Shown one piece after another: positions 13,501-28,469 of a DNA stretch of 64,000 nt. Every line of letters starts with the position of its first letter. Within the stretch, counting starts at the first letter, position 1. The position numbers and the translations under genes are program-made. The DNA comes from Sipunculus nudus (Eukaryota > Annelida > Sipuncula > Golfingiida > Sipunculidae), in contig CM049306.1 of the NCBI GenBank assembly GCA_026874595.1, positions 80,812,142 to 80,876,141 on the forward strand, read 5' to 3'. The notes under the pieces were generated by a model that was not told where the DNA came from, ran no database searches, and saw only the letters and a list, made by a program, of their open reading frames with translations.

Positions 13501-16500
13501 TTATGTCTTACATTATGCACATATGTTTGGGCATTGCATATTTGTTTAAGTGCCAAAGTTAAGTGTTTACTGCAACTTCATTGCTGATTTAAGTTTATAT
13601 AAAATATTTAGTGTTTCGAAATTACTTAGTATTCTTTACAGGGAGTATTTTAACGCGCGGGTCACCCCTATTTGTGCAGTTGTTAATCGGAAATCTGTAT
13701 CTGTGCAGTTTTGTCTCAGTTACACATTACTTTTTATGGCAGTATACCAGTATGTCATTGAATTTGGTTTTTACAAGGATATAGGCCATGAAATTTGCTC
13801 TAATATTATTTGCAAATGTTCTGTTATTTTTCTGTAATGATCATACAGAAAATATGTTATTTTCAGTCAACATTAATTGATGGTATTTTTTAAATATTAA
13901 ATTATTATTAATAAAAAATTACAGAGTATCAGATTTCGTTTTGCCTTTGTAATAAAATGAAGTATAGTCTTATTTATATGTCAGTGATAACATATGGGTA
14001 AATTTTCTTGTTTTCTGCAAACCAGGGAACGCTTAATTACATGTTTGTTCAGTTTTTAAGTTTCTGATGATATAACATGATTTTTTTATAAACATCAGAA
14101 GCAACCCGAAGATACCATGCTCAGAACATGGTACCACTTAAACAAGGATTAACATATCACGTGACCGTCAGAGCCATCACCGGAGCAGGGCGCGTTTTGG
14201 AGACCTGCTCTGACGGAGTGACCGTGGATACAACACCGCCACAAGCCCGCTTCACCGAGCTCGGACCAGAGGGTTCAGACCGACACAGTGACGTCATCTA
14301 CCAGAGGGAGACTGACTCCATTACTGCCATGTGGAATGTCTCTGACTCACTCGCTCCTGTGGAAACCGTCATGGCCAATTTCGGATTATACCCGGGTGAG
14401 TGTTCCTGTGCTTGCTAAGCACCATGCAGGTTCCATGCAGCGGCATTTTGCCCCTCTAACACCAGCGTGTCTATCTAGATGTCAGAGTGACATGGCTTGG
14501 TTTTGAAACAAAAAACAATATTTTCACCATCCTTGACAACATCAGATGCACTAGAAAAACAAACCAGACCAACTATATGATTGTGTACTTTCTAACAACT
14601 GATGGGATTCAGCATGTGTTTAAATCCTGTTGAATGTTAGTTAAATTACTGCTCGCGTACAATTATGTCTACCCCTGATTATGTGGACACCAGCCAAGTC
14701 GTGCGAGGGTCATGACATAACAGAGGTTACCATGAAGATGGGATGTCAGGATTTATTAGGGGCCCGAATTAGATCGGGAAATCAGTCGTAAATGTCCATG
14801 AGAGTAATATTACTAATATCAGTTTATGGTCCTAAGTTACACCCAAGTGCTGGTATTTATCAGAGTATGATCCGCCAGATGTAAAAAGTTGATGTCCGTG
14901 ACACATTTAATCTTTTTATTATGATCAAGCGGGGGATCCGATAACTGGCACTGAAAAACAGACAAAAATGATCTAGTTTTTGAAACCAAAACCTAAATAG
15001 AAATAAATATCACCAAGGCTTTGGGCAGTTAAGGTTATACAAATATATCATGCGTAGTTAATTATATTTTTAGCTTTCCATTGATTAATTTTTAAATTTT
15101 TATTTGCGAAGCAGAATAACGATGTATTGTGCGTATTTTACATCAAACGAAAGTTTAAGTCATCCCACATTACTATTCAGATATATTAATTTTTCTGTTT
15201 AATGCATTTGATATAATAAAGGTTTCAGATGAAGAAGATACGGTTATTTACATGTATTTGAGATAATTAACGTGACTGAAATATCCTTTTTTTTAACACT
15301 TTGGAATGTGGTATCGCCGATATGCTTGTCACAAAAAGAAAATTAAAAAAAACCCTTTGGGCTTTTCAGTATTATTAAATTATATAAAAAGGAAATCCAT
15401 ATGCAGTAATACAATATGATGGTTTGAACATTTCAGGGGATACCTCCATAATACATAACCAATCCTTCCCAGCTGTTGGCGGCTTACCAAATGCACTCGC
15501 AAGACCAGCTGACAGTGGCCGCTCCAACTACCTGTCTCTTAAGGCCTGGAACGGTGTAAGTACGACATATAATGTAATATAATATAATATAATAAAGTAT
15601 GAATATGGTTAAATTTCGAGAGATAAAACGCTGCCTGGTGGTTATGACCTCGGAATAATGCGCATTCTTTCCCATTCCTTAGGACCTTTCAAAGAGAAAT
15701 TCAGTTGTATACTATGTGATCATCTTTATTCTCCAGATAAACTTCCGCACAAAATTCATTTCCCAATCCAAATGTCATACCTTTTCCCCTTTCATTATAG
15801 TGTTAACTGTATAGTATTCATTTCTTGTGTATATTTTATTCTCAGCTTGGCTTGGAGACTTTGTTGATGTCACCGGCATTTGTCGTGGATCAGTCACCGC
15901 CAGAGGATGGGAACGTTCAGTGTCCAAGTTTCATTGCTGGTAAGTGCATGGCTTCAATGTGATTCCACCAAATGTCTGTGACATTTCCATATACATTAAA
16001 CACGTCATTTCACACACACACACACTTTATCCGATGAATATATTTCATCAATTTATGGATTTGTCCGTGCCATGTGCGATTCATGCGATTGGCCTCAGTG
16101 GGAATTTTATAATACGTTACGCTAACGCTTGATTCCGAAAGCTTGGACTAGACACAGTTTGTTATCAAATATCTGAATTTTATGAGATAATTGGTGATTA
16201 TTGATCATAATTAAATAAGTAGTAAGAATGTACAACAAAAATATTATAAATTTCAGGAGAGCTGTACATGACGTGTACATGGAACGGTTTCTCTGACCTT
16301 GAGAGCGGCATCGATCACTTCAAGGTCGGCTTTGGAAGCTTCCCCGGTGACGACTCCCTTGTAGCTTTTAAGGAGATGCCGCTCGATAAACAACATCACA
16401 CTTTTACAGGTAATCATATTAACTATTAGTGTAAACCTTTTAAAGAAAACTGAATATGTGCTAACATCCGCCATTGCAATTTTTTTAAACCCTTTCAGTG

Positions 16501-16512
16501 GAACCCATGGCT

Positions 16513-16572
<60 letters not shown>

Positions 16573-19500
16573 TATATATATACTGAATATGAATGTTTTT
16601 TGTAGAACAAATCTCATCCAAGGTATGATAGTCCTACAGGATCGGTATATTAATTATGATCCTCATCAATAAATATATTGTAGAATTCGGTTCAGGAGTA
16701 TCACTTACTGTCTAACTGACAAACTTACGAAAACAAACAGACACGAGTTAAAACATAACCTCCTTGGCTATAATTATAAATGTTTTTGATGGAAAGAATT
16801 TACTATTTATTTAGGTATGGATCAGCTTTCATTAATACACCAGAAGAAATACTTTGTGACCGTGATTGCTGTGAACCGTGTCGGACAGCAATCGGATGGA
16901 GGAACGGCTTCTGTCGTGGTGGACGACACACCGCCCGAAGTATGCCTGGTATTTCTTACAGCATATAAAAAGGAATATATGGTATTCATAATTACAATTA
17001 CTCTGCATACTCGGTTATGCACGTGACAAAATATACACTACAGTTTTACGTCGTATTTTGATTAACTTTTCCTTCTAGTATCTTAATAATGTTTCATTTA
17101 TCATAAACGTTTAATAAATCTTGTGCATATGCACACCAATATATATGGGTCAATGGGCAGCCCCGCCCAAGATTGTTGTGGGGTAGTAATATAATGTATA
17201 ACGAATTTTACATTTAACTAATTGACACTGAATGATGACACAAAAAACCGACATGTAACTTCAACATAAAACGACATTTCAGGAAGGAATGGTGGTTGAG
17301 CTGTCCAGTACTGCTTCATCCGGTACAAACGCCGTGGATAAGTCGAATGTCTGTGGAAATGGGAAAGGTAGGTGTCCATTTATAATGATCATTGTTCCTG
17401 AATGTAAACTATCCCTTGTATTAATTATCAAGTCCACAGCGTGGTTTAAATATCAGAAAATGCTTTAAAAGTCATAACACTGGCCTTCGATATTAATCCG
17501 GTATAAATATATTGATTTGCAGGAGAATAGCTGAACTTTTATCTCCTTGGATAATTACCAGTCTTAAATTGAACATGCACAAAAACGTTATGTTCTTTAC
17601 TGTTTCGCCGCGTTGTTATTGCATCCAGTCGTCTTTTTCTCTCCTTAGTCTGTCCTGAAATGGATGCTATATGTCAGAGATCAACCTCCACCATCTCCGT
17701 CGCATTCGAGCCTTTCGAGGATTCAGAATCCGGCGTCACAAGGTAATAATAAATAAAAAAATTGTAAGATACCAGACATAATGCTTAAAATTAAGATACA
17801 ATATACACATGTAACGAATCTTTAACATATTTTTACACATTGATTTAATAGGAAATATCCTGTCAACCCGACCATTATGCTTGCTGGAAATCTATACCAT
17901 GTCACAGCAATACCATCTATGTAAATGAGGCAGTGGTGAACTGCCATAACAAATGGATATATAATATCTACGTCCGTTCCTTTTTTTTTCAGATATCAGA
18001 TAAGTGTTGGCAGTTCATATGGAGGAAACCAGATACAGGATTTCATAGATGTCGCTGAAGGTCACTTTCAGGTCACGCTGCGGGACCTTGACTTAACTCG
18101 GGTCCGTCGAGCGTTTGTTACCGTGAAGGCTTATAACGGGGCAGGTCTGTACAGCGTAGCCACCTCTAACGGGGTCTACATCAGCAGGATAAGCGCAGGG
18201 CTTCCTCCACTCAGACAACCTGTAATATATGACGGGCATATACCAGGAAAAGACCTGTAAGTGGCACATTTGTAGATATTGTAAATACCATAAATTGATG
18301 GGTTTTTACATATATTTGGGCATAAAATATTTTTCCAAGAAAAACTATATTGCAGCATCTTATTTTGAAATACTCGTATGAACACACACACATACTTGAA
18401 TATATATGTGTGTGTGTGTGTTTGTGTAACATTTTCAAAATTACGAGAACTTAATCACTTAATAATTAGCAAAAAGAATAATATGTAACGTATATAATGA
18501 TATGTTGCATATTTATCTACAGCGATTATCAGGACCATAATGACGGCATTTCCGCTTCCTGGGACTTCTCAGGAGATCCTTGCCCGATAACCAAATATGA
18601 GTGGTCTATCCACAGAATGGATGGCAAAGTCATGCTTCCCTTTGCTACTCTGTCTAAGGGTAAATTTTCTTACGTTTACAGTTTCAAAGAACGAATTTCA
18701 ATTTCATTGATCTGAATCAGTTTGCAAGTGATATTAATTGATTATATTATAAAAGTTATCTTAATAAAAGGAATTCTTTGAATAAATAATGTTTTTGCTG
18801 GACATTAACTTTAAAAAGTTTACTAAATTTTATGTACGGAGTAATTCCTATTTTATAACGTAAGATGGTGCTTTTTTTTGACAAGATGTTGTACTTCGTG
18901 TTACAAATATGGACTCCATATAACAGCTGTAAGCAAATCCCAAAGCCATTAGTTTATTGAATAGTAAAAACTAGAAATCCCAAATAAAATCTGTATATGG
19001 AGTAGTTTATGAATTTAATATACACTTAATATATAATATAATTATCAATCATATTTGCAAAACACAGCCTCATACAACAGTCTGAGTCATATCAAAAAGT
19101 ACTGTAACCTACGGCAACAAAAAATATAATTTTCATTTTAACTTTTTTATATTAGACCAGACCAAGGGCGAAGCTGACGAGTTGGAAATGCGTGATGGAG
19201 AGACTTACTTCACACTTGTCCGGGCCACCAATCAGCTTGGTCACGTGTTCACACGGCGGTCTGACGGAATACAAATACAAATAGAACCCCTGCTGCCGGG
19301 CAGCGTGAGAGATGGTGATATATTTGGCTTTGACCTTGCCTTCCAGCCCTCTCTGACAGAACTGTCTGCCAACTGGGATGGCTTTGGCAAAGAATCTGAG
19401 GAGTTCCAGTCAAGGGCACTTCCAGGTAGGAATAGTGTTGAAGTAATAAGTTATAATAATGGTGTAAATTATTTACAGTTACTTTTTATGATAAACAATC

Positions 19501-22500
19501 TTAGACTAATTATATGTTGCAGATATATTATTTCAGAGTTATTTATATGTTTTATTCATTCATAAATAGATTAAAATCAAATTACATATTTTTCATATGA
19601 ATTTAAGCAAAAACAAAACTGTTTGTGTTGATAATTGTTTAAGTCGTTTCTACACCCACACCCACACATACATGCATACATAAATACATACATACACACA
19701 TATATGCATACATACACACACACACATATATATATATAATCTAAAGTGTGCCTTTTTCAGGACCAGCTATTAAAAGATTCCATGCGGCATGTTTTACAAA
19801 ATCATTCTTTCCGATTTATTGAGGGTCTGATTTTAGTCGACCGAGCACATATGTATTTCTTAAGTTGTCCAATGTACGGTTTGTTTAATAGTGAGCTCGG
19901 TTTGTTTTTTCTTGGCAGTCCTTGCAGATTTGGAGACAGAGATTGGCCGGCATCAGGTCATTGATTATTATGAGGTGGCGGCCGGCACGGATCGTCGTTA
20001 TCCGGTCACCAGGGAGAATATCCAACCCTTCATAAATGTGGGCAAAAACAAAACGTGGACGTTTGAGCATCTCCAACTTACACCGAAAACCGCCGTCTAC
20101 TACATAACAGTCCGAGCCCACAGTGTCTCCACGGCAACCGTAGAGGTCGTTAGTAATGGAATCAAGGTCGGAATGGGAGGTCATATCGTGAGCGTTGGGG
20201 AAGTAACTGTTAAGAGGTAATAAAAACCTAATCGACTTTATCTTAAATGTCGTCTTAATCGACACACTATGTTCATCTGATTAAGTAAAACTCTATCTGT
20301 AATAAAAATTACCTCCACGATAATACAGTTATTGATGCCACAGGTAGATTGGATGATTTAAAGTACAAAAGTGAAAGAAAAGCTGTGTTAAATGTTAACA
20401 TACATTGGAGACTGAGGCTTATAGGGACGGAACTAAATCTACTATGGAAAGGGGTTATGTATACATTCATGCTTGTCAGTCGCTCTGAATAGAAGAAGCT
20501 ACAAAATATCAGATTGATTAATTTCAAGTGATACTTTGTTTGATAATTATTATAATTAAAGGGTGTAAATTGGGGTTCATGTACATCTTTTTCGCTGTAC
20601 GTGTATTCAAGTTCAAGCTGAGATTTGGGGTTGTTCCTGCAACTTTGTAACCTATTTACCATTCATAGATACTGTGGCATTGGTTAATTTAGCGTGTATG
20701 AATTTTCGCGCGTTTTTTCATTTTTCAACATTTGCGCCGTCCGAATTTTCGCGGAAATCAGTATGTTTAGGTAATTCTTTTTAGTCAAATTATTACAATA
20801 TTTAAACTATTACATAAATGATAGGTTTGTAGCGCAACCTACCTCGAAAATAATAAGCTTTGGTTGACCCCGTTTATGGTACAGGCGACTGAGTACCGTG
20901 ACCGCAAGGTATAATAAATACGGAATTAACCGGAATTAACCTTATGATAGATTGCTCCTCTTCCTCTGTGTAGATACATACCTTCCACAACGGAGCTTGA
21001 TATCAGCTGGAAAGGTTTCCGTTTTGCTTACCCAACTCTTCTGTACCAATGGGGCCTTGGAAAATACACGGCGCAACTGAAAGACACAGACTGCATGGAT
21101 CTTGTAAGTATAATATTGTAATGTTACCCGACCTATTATGATGTTACATTTACAAAATCTGCCAAAAACTTCATGACAGTTGAGCGTCAGATATATAAAA
21201 TCTCTAATAATATTGATATTTATGATATTAACAATTAATTGATAATAATAAGAATAATTATTATTATTTTTAATATTATAATGTTCACATAAAAAATAAA
21301 TAAAACAAGCTTCTACTATATTAAACTGAAACGTTGAATTTGCACTGAGAAATATGGCCTCATTCAATAAAAGTATTTATCAGAACGTATTTGAAACTTA
21401 TTTCATATGTACCATCTGCTTGGTTTTAATATATGCATATTATCATGTTTAATCTGTCAATTACAGGAGCACCATAAAGAGACGAACAAAAGAGTGGCTG
21501 GAAAACTTGCCCATTTGTTTGATGTTAACGAGTTAACCACGTCAGTCAGTGACACGTTTGTGAAAGCATCAGGTCTGGACTTGAAACATAACCACAGCTA
21601 CCTTGCGGCGGTTATTGCTGTAGACCAAACAGGTGGGTGTATGATGTCCACAGCTGACTTCACAGTGGACACCACACCCCCAGTGGAAGGAACATTGAAC
21701 GTCGGGCATGACTTTGGAAAGGTTGGTTTCCTACACTATCGGTGTTTATTGGTGTATCCATACTTTTAGGACTACCCGTATTTGTGATATTATCACTTAT
21801 TCAATTACATCATCGTATTATCCGTTAAATGTATGTATATCAACTCAATAAGCATCTCTAAAATAGAAACTAGTCAGTCCTTTGAGATTTTTTGTGATGT
21901 CTTTCAGGCTGTGGTCTTTGTGCACGACGCCAGTGTAATGGAGATAAGATGGTCAGGTTTCAGTGATCCTGAGAGTGACGTCACACAATATGAAGTAGCA
22001 ATCGTTGAAGGCGCTAGGTGCACGCCACCAGAAGCAAGCACCGTGGAAGGACGATATACAAGATTATCCGGTCAAATGACCTCATATACAGCTGTAGACT
22101 TGGAATTGCAGGTAGTTGTTTCATTTAAGAAAAATCGTTCTCGATTATTTAAATGCACAGTTTTCATGAGCAATGCAAGCGTCACATGGATGTCTGTGAT
22201 GTTTACTTGTTAATGATTTTATTCATCTAGTTTTCCCGTATAAAGTCATCGGATATATATTTAAAACACCATTATCACCATGGCGACAATTTAAACCAAT
22301 ATCGTACATTCCCTTTCAGACGAATACTCCTTACTATGTGTTCCTGAGAACCACCAACGGTGCTGGACTGTCCATCGTGACTGTGAGTAAAACCATCATG
22401 CTGGATCCGATGGAGCCCGGTGCAGGAACTGTAATCGACGGAGATAACATCATGGCGGACAAGAAGTTCCAGAGCTCCCTCTCAGAGGTCAAAGGCAAGT

Positions 22501-25500
22501 TGGACGAAACAATTATATATTGAAAAGTAATACGACATGGCCGTTCGACGTTTAATATTTACGTGATTAAGTTCATTATTATGGGTTGAGCTGAATATGT
22601 CCTCCGTCTCTAACTTTAATGTTAATTGCTTTATTTCAGGATCATTCCTGTACCTTCCGACTGCCACGAACAACGCTTGTCCACATGTCACGTATAGTCT
22701 GGACATTGCAAACGGTGACTGGCAGAGCATCCAAACCAAAGGCATGAATGGCAGAAAGGACCAGAATGTCATATTTAAGCACAAAATGGTAAGCAGTTTT
22801 GGTGCAAAATTTCATGGCAATAATTATCACACCAGGTACATCAGTATATATTGTGTAATAATAACACATTAATATTGTGTAGCATAGTGTCATACACAAA
22901 ATGAAACCCGTATCTACTCGAGGGGGAATCCAGAAAGGTCGGGGTCCACAAAAATAAATCAGTGAGCCAAAAAAAGCATCTACACTTGCAATAAATTATG
23001 ATAGAAATGTTTGTCGAAAAGAGTATGCATCAACGAACTGTTCGTTGTATGGATTAAATCATTGTTACTGCAATGAGTGGAGACGAGATTATTTTAAACT
23101 GAATATTATTATATTATTAATTATATAATTTCGAAGAAAAAGTCCTTAAAAAATACCAGGTACAGCACATGAAACTCTTTTTATTGGTAATGATATTTAT
23201 TTTTGAAAAGGTTAAACACGTTAAGGATATTGGTACAGAGCTTACCCTGAAACGTGACGTCACGGCTGAGCGGCTGCAGAGCTCTTCAATTCATACCAAG
23301 GCACATCTGGCCAAAGGAGGAAAGTACAAGGTAATTATTGTCAGATTACGAAGGTCTACCTAATCATTATTTGCTGAAAGACGTGTACGTGATTGGTAAG
23401 AGAACAAAAAAAAGAAAAGTAAGCGATTATTCCAGTTGTGATTTATTATTGTAGTGATTATTGTAAATAGATAAAGCTATGCGGGGTCGTTAAAAATATG
23501 ATCCGATTGTGTTTTACATTTACTCATTATAGTTTTTAATAATTAATTGTTTAGTAATTGAAGTTATGATGAATAAATTAAAATATTGATATATTAAACT
23601 ATTAATACATTCATTTGTTCAGAGCGGGTTATATCTACTATGCTGCTTGCATTTTACGTAACAGTTCAGCCTGAAGGCAGCTAGTGGGGAGCTCCGTGCC
23701 GTGACCTCTGTGTGTATTCGAGATGGTCCTGTGGGTGAAGTCTGGGACTACCCTGGAAACAACAGTCTTCCGCAAGACGACCAGAATGATCTTACTGGAG
23801 TTGTCATACCAGACGGTTTATTAGAGGATACAGGCGCCGATTACCCGTACACCTGGAACCAGTTTAGAGGATTTGGGATGCAAATACGACCTGGTCAGTT
23901 TATTGTTAAGAACACAAAATAAGTAAAAATATCTTTTTTGTATATCAATAAATAGCTTATAACAAGTTCAAAAAGTATTTGTAAAATTGGATCCATTCCG
24001 AATGAAGATTTTTTATACCTTTCGCCCAGCACTCACACTCGTTATAATAATTATTAATAAAATATTTTTGTATTAATCTTTTTACCCGTTTGTTTCTGTA
24101 GCTGATTCAAATGAGAGCGTGTCAGCCCTGCTGGTCTGGGTAAAAGCTAGAAACCAGACATGGTCCGACAGTGTGGAGCTTACCTTTGACCCATCAGATG
24201 ATTGGCATGACTACAAAATAACTGTCAATGAAAATGAGCCGAGTGCTTTAAAGGTATGAACCTATATTTAATTTCCAACCTATATGTTATAACAGCTTCA
24301 TCATTTTTTTTTATTCATATTTTCCTGAAAAAAAAAATATATTTTGCGAGAAATTTCAAGGATGGTTTCATACAACATTTAATCTAATTGGAAATTTTAG
24401 TTATGCCCGTTTCATTAATACATTTGATATAAATATATATATATCTATTTTTTTGTCCATTTTTATCACCTGTTTTAATCTTACAGGACGATGGAACTCT
24501 TGCTGTCTACGTGGACGGTAAGATGAAGGTGATGATGTCTGGTGTTCCCAGTCTGTCTGACGACGCGGTGTTCCAGGTCCAGCTGTGGAACGATGAAGAT
24601 TATCTCCCTCAAATTACAGACAAATTCAATCCTCCCAAGACAAAGGCGCTCATCAAAAACATGCAGTAAGTGCAATTTCCCTGACACCGGGATTAACAGT
24701 GAATATAACTGATTTCTAATGTGAATTGGCTAACGTATATTACTGTGTATCGATATATCAGCGTATTAATTTTTTTTTTAAATTGGTTATAGGTTCAATG
24801 TTTACATAAAAAATCAATTAACATAGATGATGAATTAGAATATGCACTTGCAGCACCTTGTATAACGCGAAATATTATACATGAATGGGTGATTAACGAA
24901 TTATAAAGGTATACTTAACTTTAATATGTGTCATAACAAATATATTGCATGTATGGTTGATTAAGGAACAAGCTTTACTACATGTTCGTGTGTTTCCCTT
25001 TAAAGAATGCCTCCGCCGGTGGACGAGCCGTGTCGGTTTGTCACTGTGTTCCGTGGAGGAGCCAGCCCTGTAGAATCCTTTTACGCTGCTGTCGGATCAG
25101 CGCCTCTGATGGACGACGTAGCACCTTACCGGCAGGTAAGTCTCCAGGTGTTAGAACAACTTTATGACAGTATATGATTCGGATATTGTATGGTCTTAAG
25201 TGATGCAGTATCTGAAACTTGAGTGACAGTAGGCAGGAGGTTATGCGTTCACCCCCATTCGTGTGTTCGTGTGATTTTTCACAACATAACTCGCACAATC
25301 GTGAACGGATGTCATGAAATTTCAGGGCATTTCACGAATGAGCCACTAAGGAATCGATTATAGTTTGGTGTAGAACCTGCACATTATCCGGATTCAGGAA
25401 CGCCATAAAGGAATATTCACTAATGTATTGTCACTTATGCATGAATGAACCTTGGCATATAGGCCGAATAAGTGAACGCAAACAAAGTTTCCTGAGCATC

Positions 25501-26046
25501 CCGAAAAAGGGACCTTACACATGGCGGAGGCTTGTTATCTTAGTATGCAGATTTCTAGTCATCTGTTTCAAATTAGACCCTTACAAAAGTAAAGTCTCTC
25601 TAACAATTCAAACATATACTTTTGACATTATGCTTTAGAAATCGGTTCTTGTTTTCTTCCAGGTGTCGCGTCCATGTTTGCCATGTGTTAATCAATGCCT
25701 TCAGTGTGATCCCAACTGCAAGGACACTGCTGTCCAGTCCATTAGGTTTGCCCTTGATGGTCTGACATTGCCCTTCGTTCCAGACTCTGCAAACTCAACA
25801 AATGTCACGATTGTGTTTCTGTCTGTGAAAGCAGTATCAGGTAATCATTTTTTGTAACTTCATTCTGTGATAAGGGTTTCATTTACATGACAGACTAGTG
25901 CTACGCAATGGTCGTTTCAAACAATAATGTTTTGGGTAAAATGTTCTAAGCTGCTAAACAACGATTGATTAATGGTGAGTCTGCATAAATGTATATCCAC
26001 AAATGCATCTGATGAATAATTCATCGTTAGTGCGTCATGCAGTTTC

Positions 26047-26092
<46 letters not shown>

Positions 26093-28421
26093 CCATAACC
26101 ACACTTAGAAGCTATGTTAATTGGCCTGTGCATAACTCGCTGAAACATGCCTTTAGTATGTTTTACATATAATGTCCGATATACTGCATGGACGCTCTAT
26201 GGCATACCTATGCTGACAGGGTCTGGCCGCGAGGTGGTGGCCTCCTCTGATGGGGTTTACATTGACGTCACGCCCCCAGAGATCACATACCTAGTACACG
26301 TGGATACAAGCTGGTCCAGTCAGGAACCCAGCAGGTATCAGGGCAGCAACAGCTCCATAGCAGTCATCTGGGAGGCCACAGATCCACAGAGTGAGGTCAG
26401 TGTAAACACTTTTTATATTGAAAAGTTCGCATTGTAATATATACCTTTATACTTATATATAAGTATAGGAATAAGATATTTGTTTAATTTTGGATATACA
26501 TGTACTTAATTTATTAATTTATAAGTTTTCAAAGCTATAACCATATTGATAAAGGGAAATGCAGAAATTCGTATATGTTTTGTTTATTATATGTAATAGT
26601 TGATAAATGGAGCTATGTACCATGTGGTGTTTTTTTTTAATAATGTCATCGTGATCATGTTACCAGTATAGAAAAGGAACTTTTTTATAGTTGCTCTAAA
26701 ATGTATGGTTTCTCTTATGTGGTCAGATAGTAGAATACAGATGGGCTATTGGAACCTCTCCCGGAAGCGAGGATATTCAGAAATTCACGATCGTCAGCAA
26801 GCAGGCCTTTGCCTTAAACGATAAACTAGAAGGTAGCCTTCAGGACAATATGACGTACTATGCAACACTAAAGGTTAAGAATCAAGCTGGACTAGTTACC
26901 ACTAAGACATCAGAAGGTAAATTAACTTTATTCAGCATTTAATGAAAAAAATAAACCTGTATAATGGTTGTGAATGGTTGAGTTTTCTATATATTATAAA
27001 TGTCAAATGCACATGATTAGGAAAGCCCCACGCAAGGCAGTATTTCGAATGTCAGAGGTTGTATCGGCATTTTACATTTTGGCTTTGTAACAAAATACTT
27101 TCGACAATGCTTTTTTGTCTGTATATATATATAATACTAATTGTGATTTTATATGAGACCTTAATATAGCTAAAATACGAAAATTGAAATTGATTACCAA
27201 ACTTATCAATACTCGTATTTTTACTTGTTCTATACCTTTGGCTCTCAAGTCCTTGCTTGATTCAAATTAGCCTCCGCTATATTCCCGGGTTTATTCGTGT
27301 AACTGTAACTGTACATTTTTGTGAATATTTTTGTAATGTTCCTGAATCTGGATCATCCGCCTGATCCACACCAAAATCTACTCGACGCTTCATAAGATTC
27401 CGTTCATGATTGCTTTGGTTATGGTGTACACAAACGCACACAATAATGAATGAATGAACGCATACCCTCTTGGCTGAGGCAAAAATTGTAATAGAGTCGA
27501 ACCTCTCTTGGTGGACACCTCCATAAAGAGGGCACACCTACAAAGTGAGCACTTTCGGGCAGTCCCATTTTTCTTATCTTTATTATGTTTAGCTAAAGTG
27601 GGCACTTTTTCCGAGCTAATGTGGACACTTCATCGATTTTCATAGTTGCAGTATCTTCCCAATTAAACTTTCGAAGCTTTATTTATTGTGAATTTGTAAT
27701 TATTAGCGATCAGAATAATAGCTTATTATTAAATATTTATATTTCAACTGTTTATGATAATGATCAAACAGATAAATAAAAAGCCAGAGGTCCTTATTTA
27801 ATAATAATAATAATAGCTTTCTTGACTCAAGGTTAGGTATGGATAAATGCATACAAATTAGACTTCTTTCATGTGTCTGCACATGCTATGGTCAGCTAGA
27901 CTGGCTGTCTGGGGATGGTTTATAGCAAGCAGTGAACGCACCACTCGGTAGCTACTAATACTCTTCTTATAGGCATTCTTCGATCTGACAGTCACTAGGC
28001 TTTCTTTTGTAATCGAAGCAAAGAAACTGCTATAGTAAATACCATAAGTAGATGGCCTGCTCATTCACCCATGCAGTTACTTGGTACTCTGAGATAAAGT
28101 AACAGGATAAGGTCCCCCTGGCCCAGGGCAGTTTTATTTAGCAACTGCAGATCAACACCAAACACTGATCATTCGCATGTATGCTGTGTCGTATTCAATG
28201 TTACTGTCCCGTTATAACGTGTCAACCAGAACTAAAATATAAAGGTTTGACATTGCCCAAAGTGTACCTGTACAAAGATTCTGAGAATGGCTGATCTTAG
28301 AGAAAGTTTGAAGAACATTATGGCATAAATTAAGGATGCATTAGGTAACTTAACAAAATATTAGAAATATTTAAATAACAGGATAAATGCTTGTAGGGTT
28401 TGTCCATAGATCTTTGTTATA

Positions 28422-28469
<48 letters not shown>

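Noticed and set aside
26147-26219. Longer version of exon 45 starting near 26157
   Set aside because: In frame, but it inserts about 21 residues into the FN3-like strand; the acceptor at 26219 restores the module pattern. Transcripts could decide.
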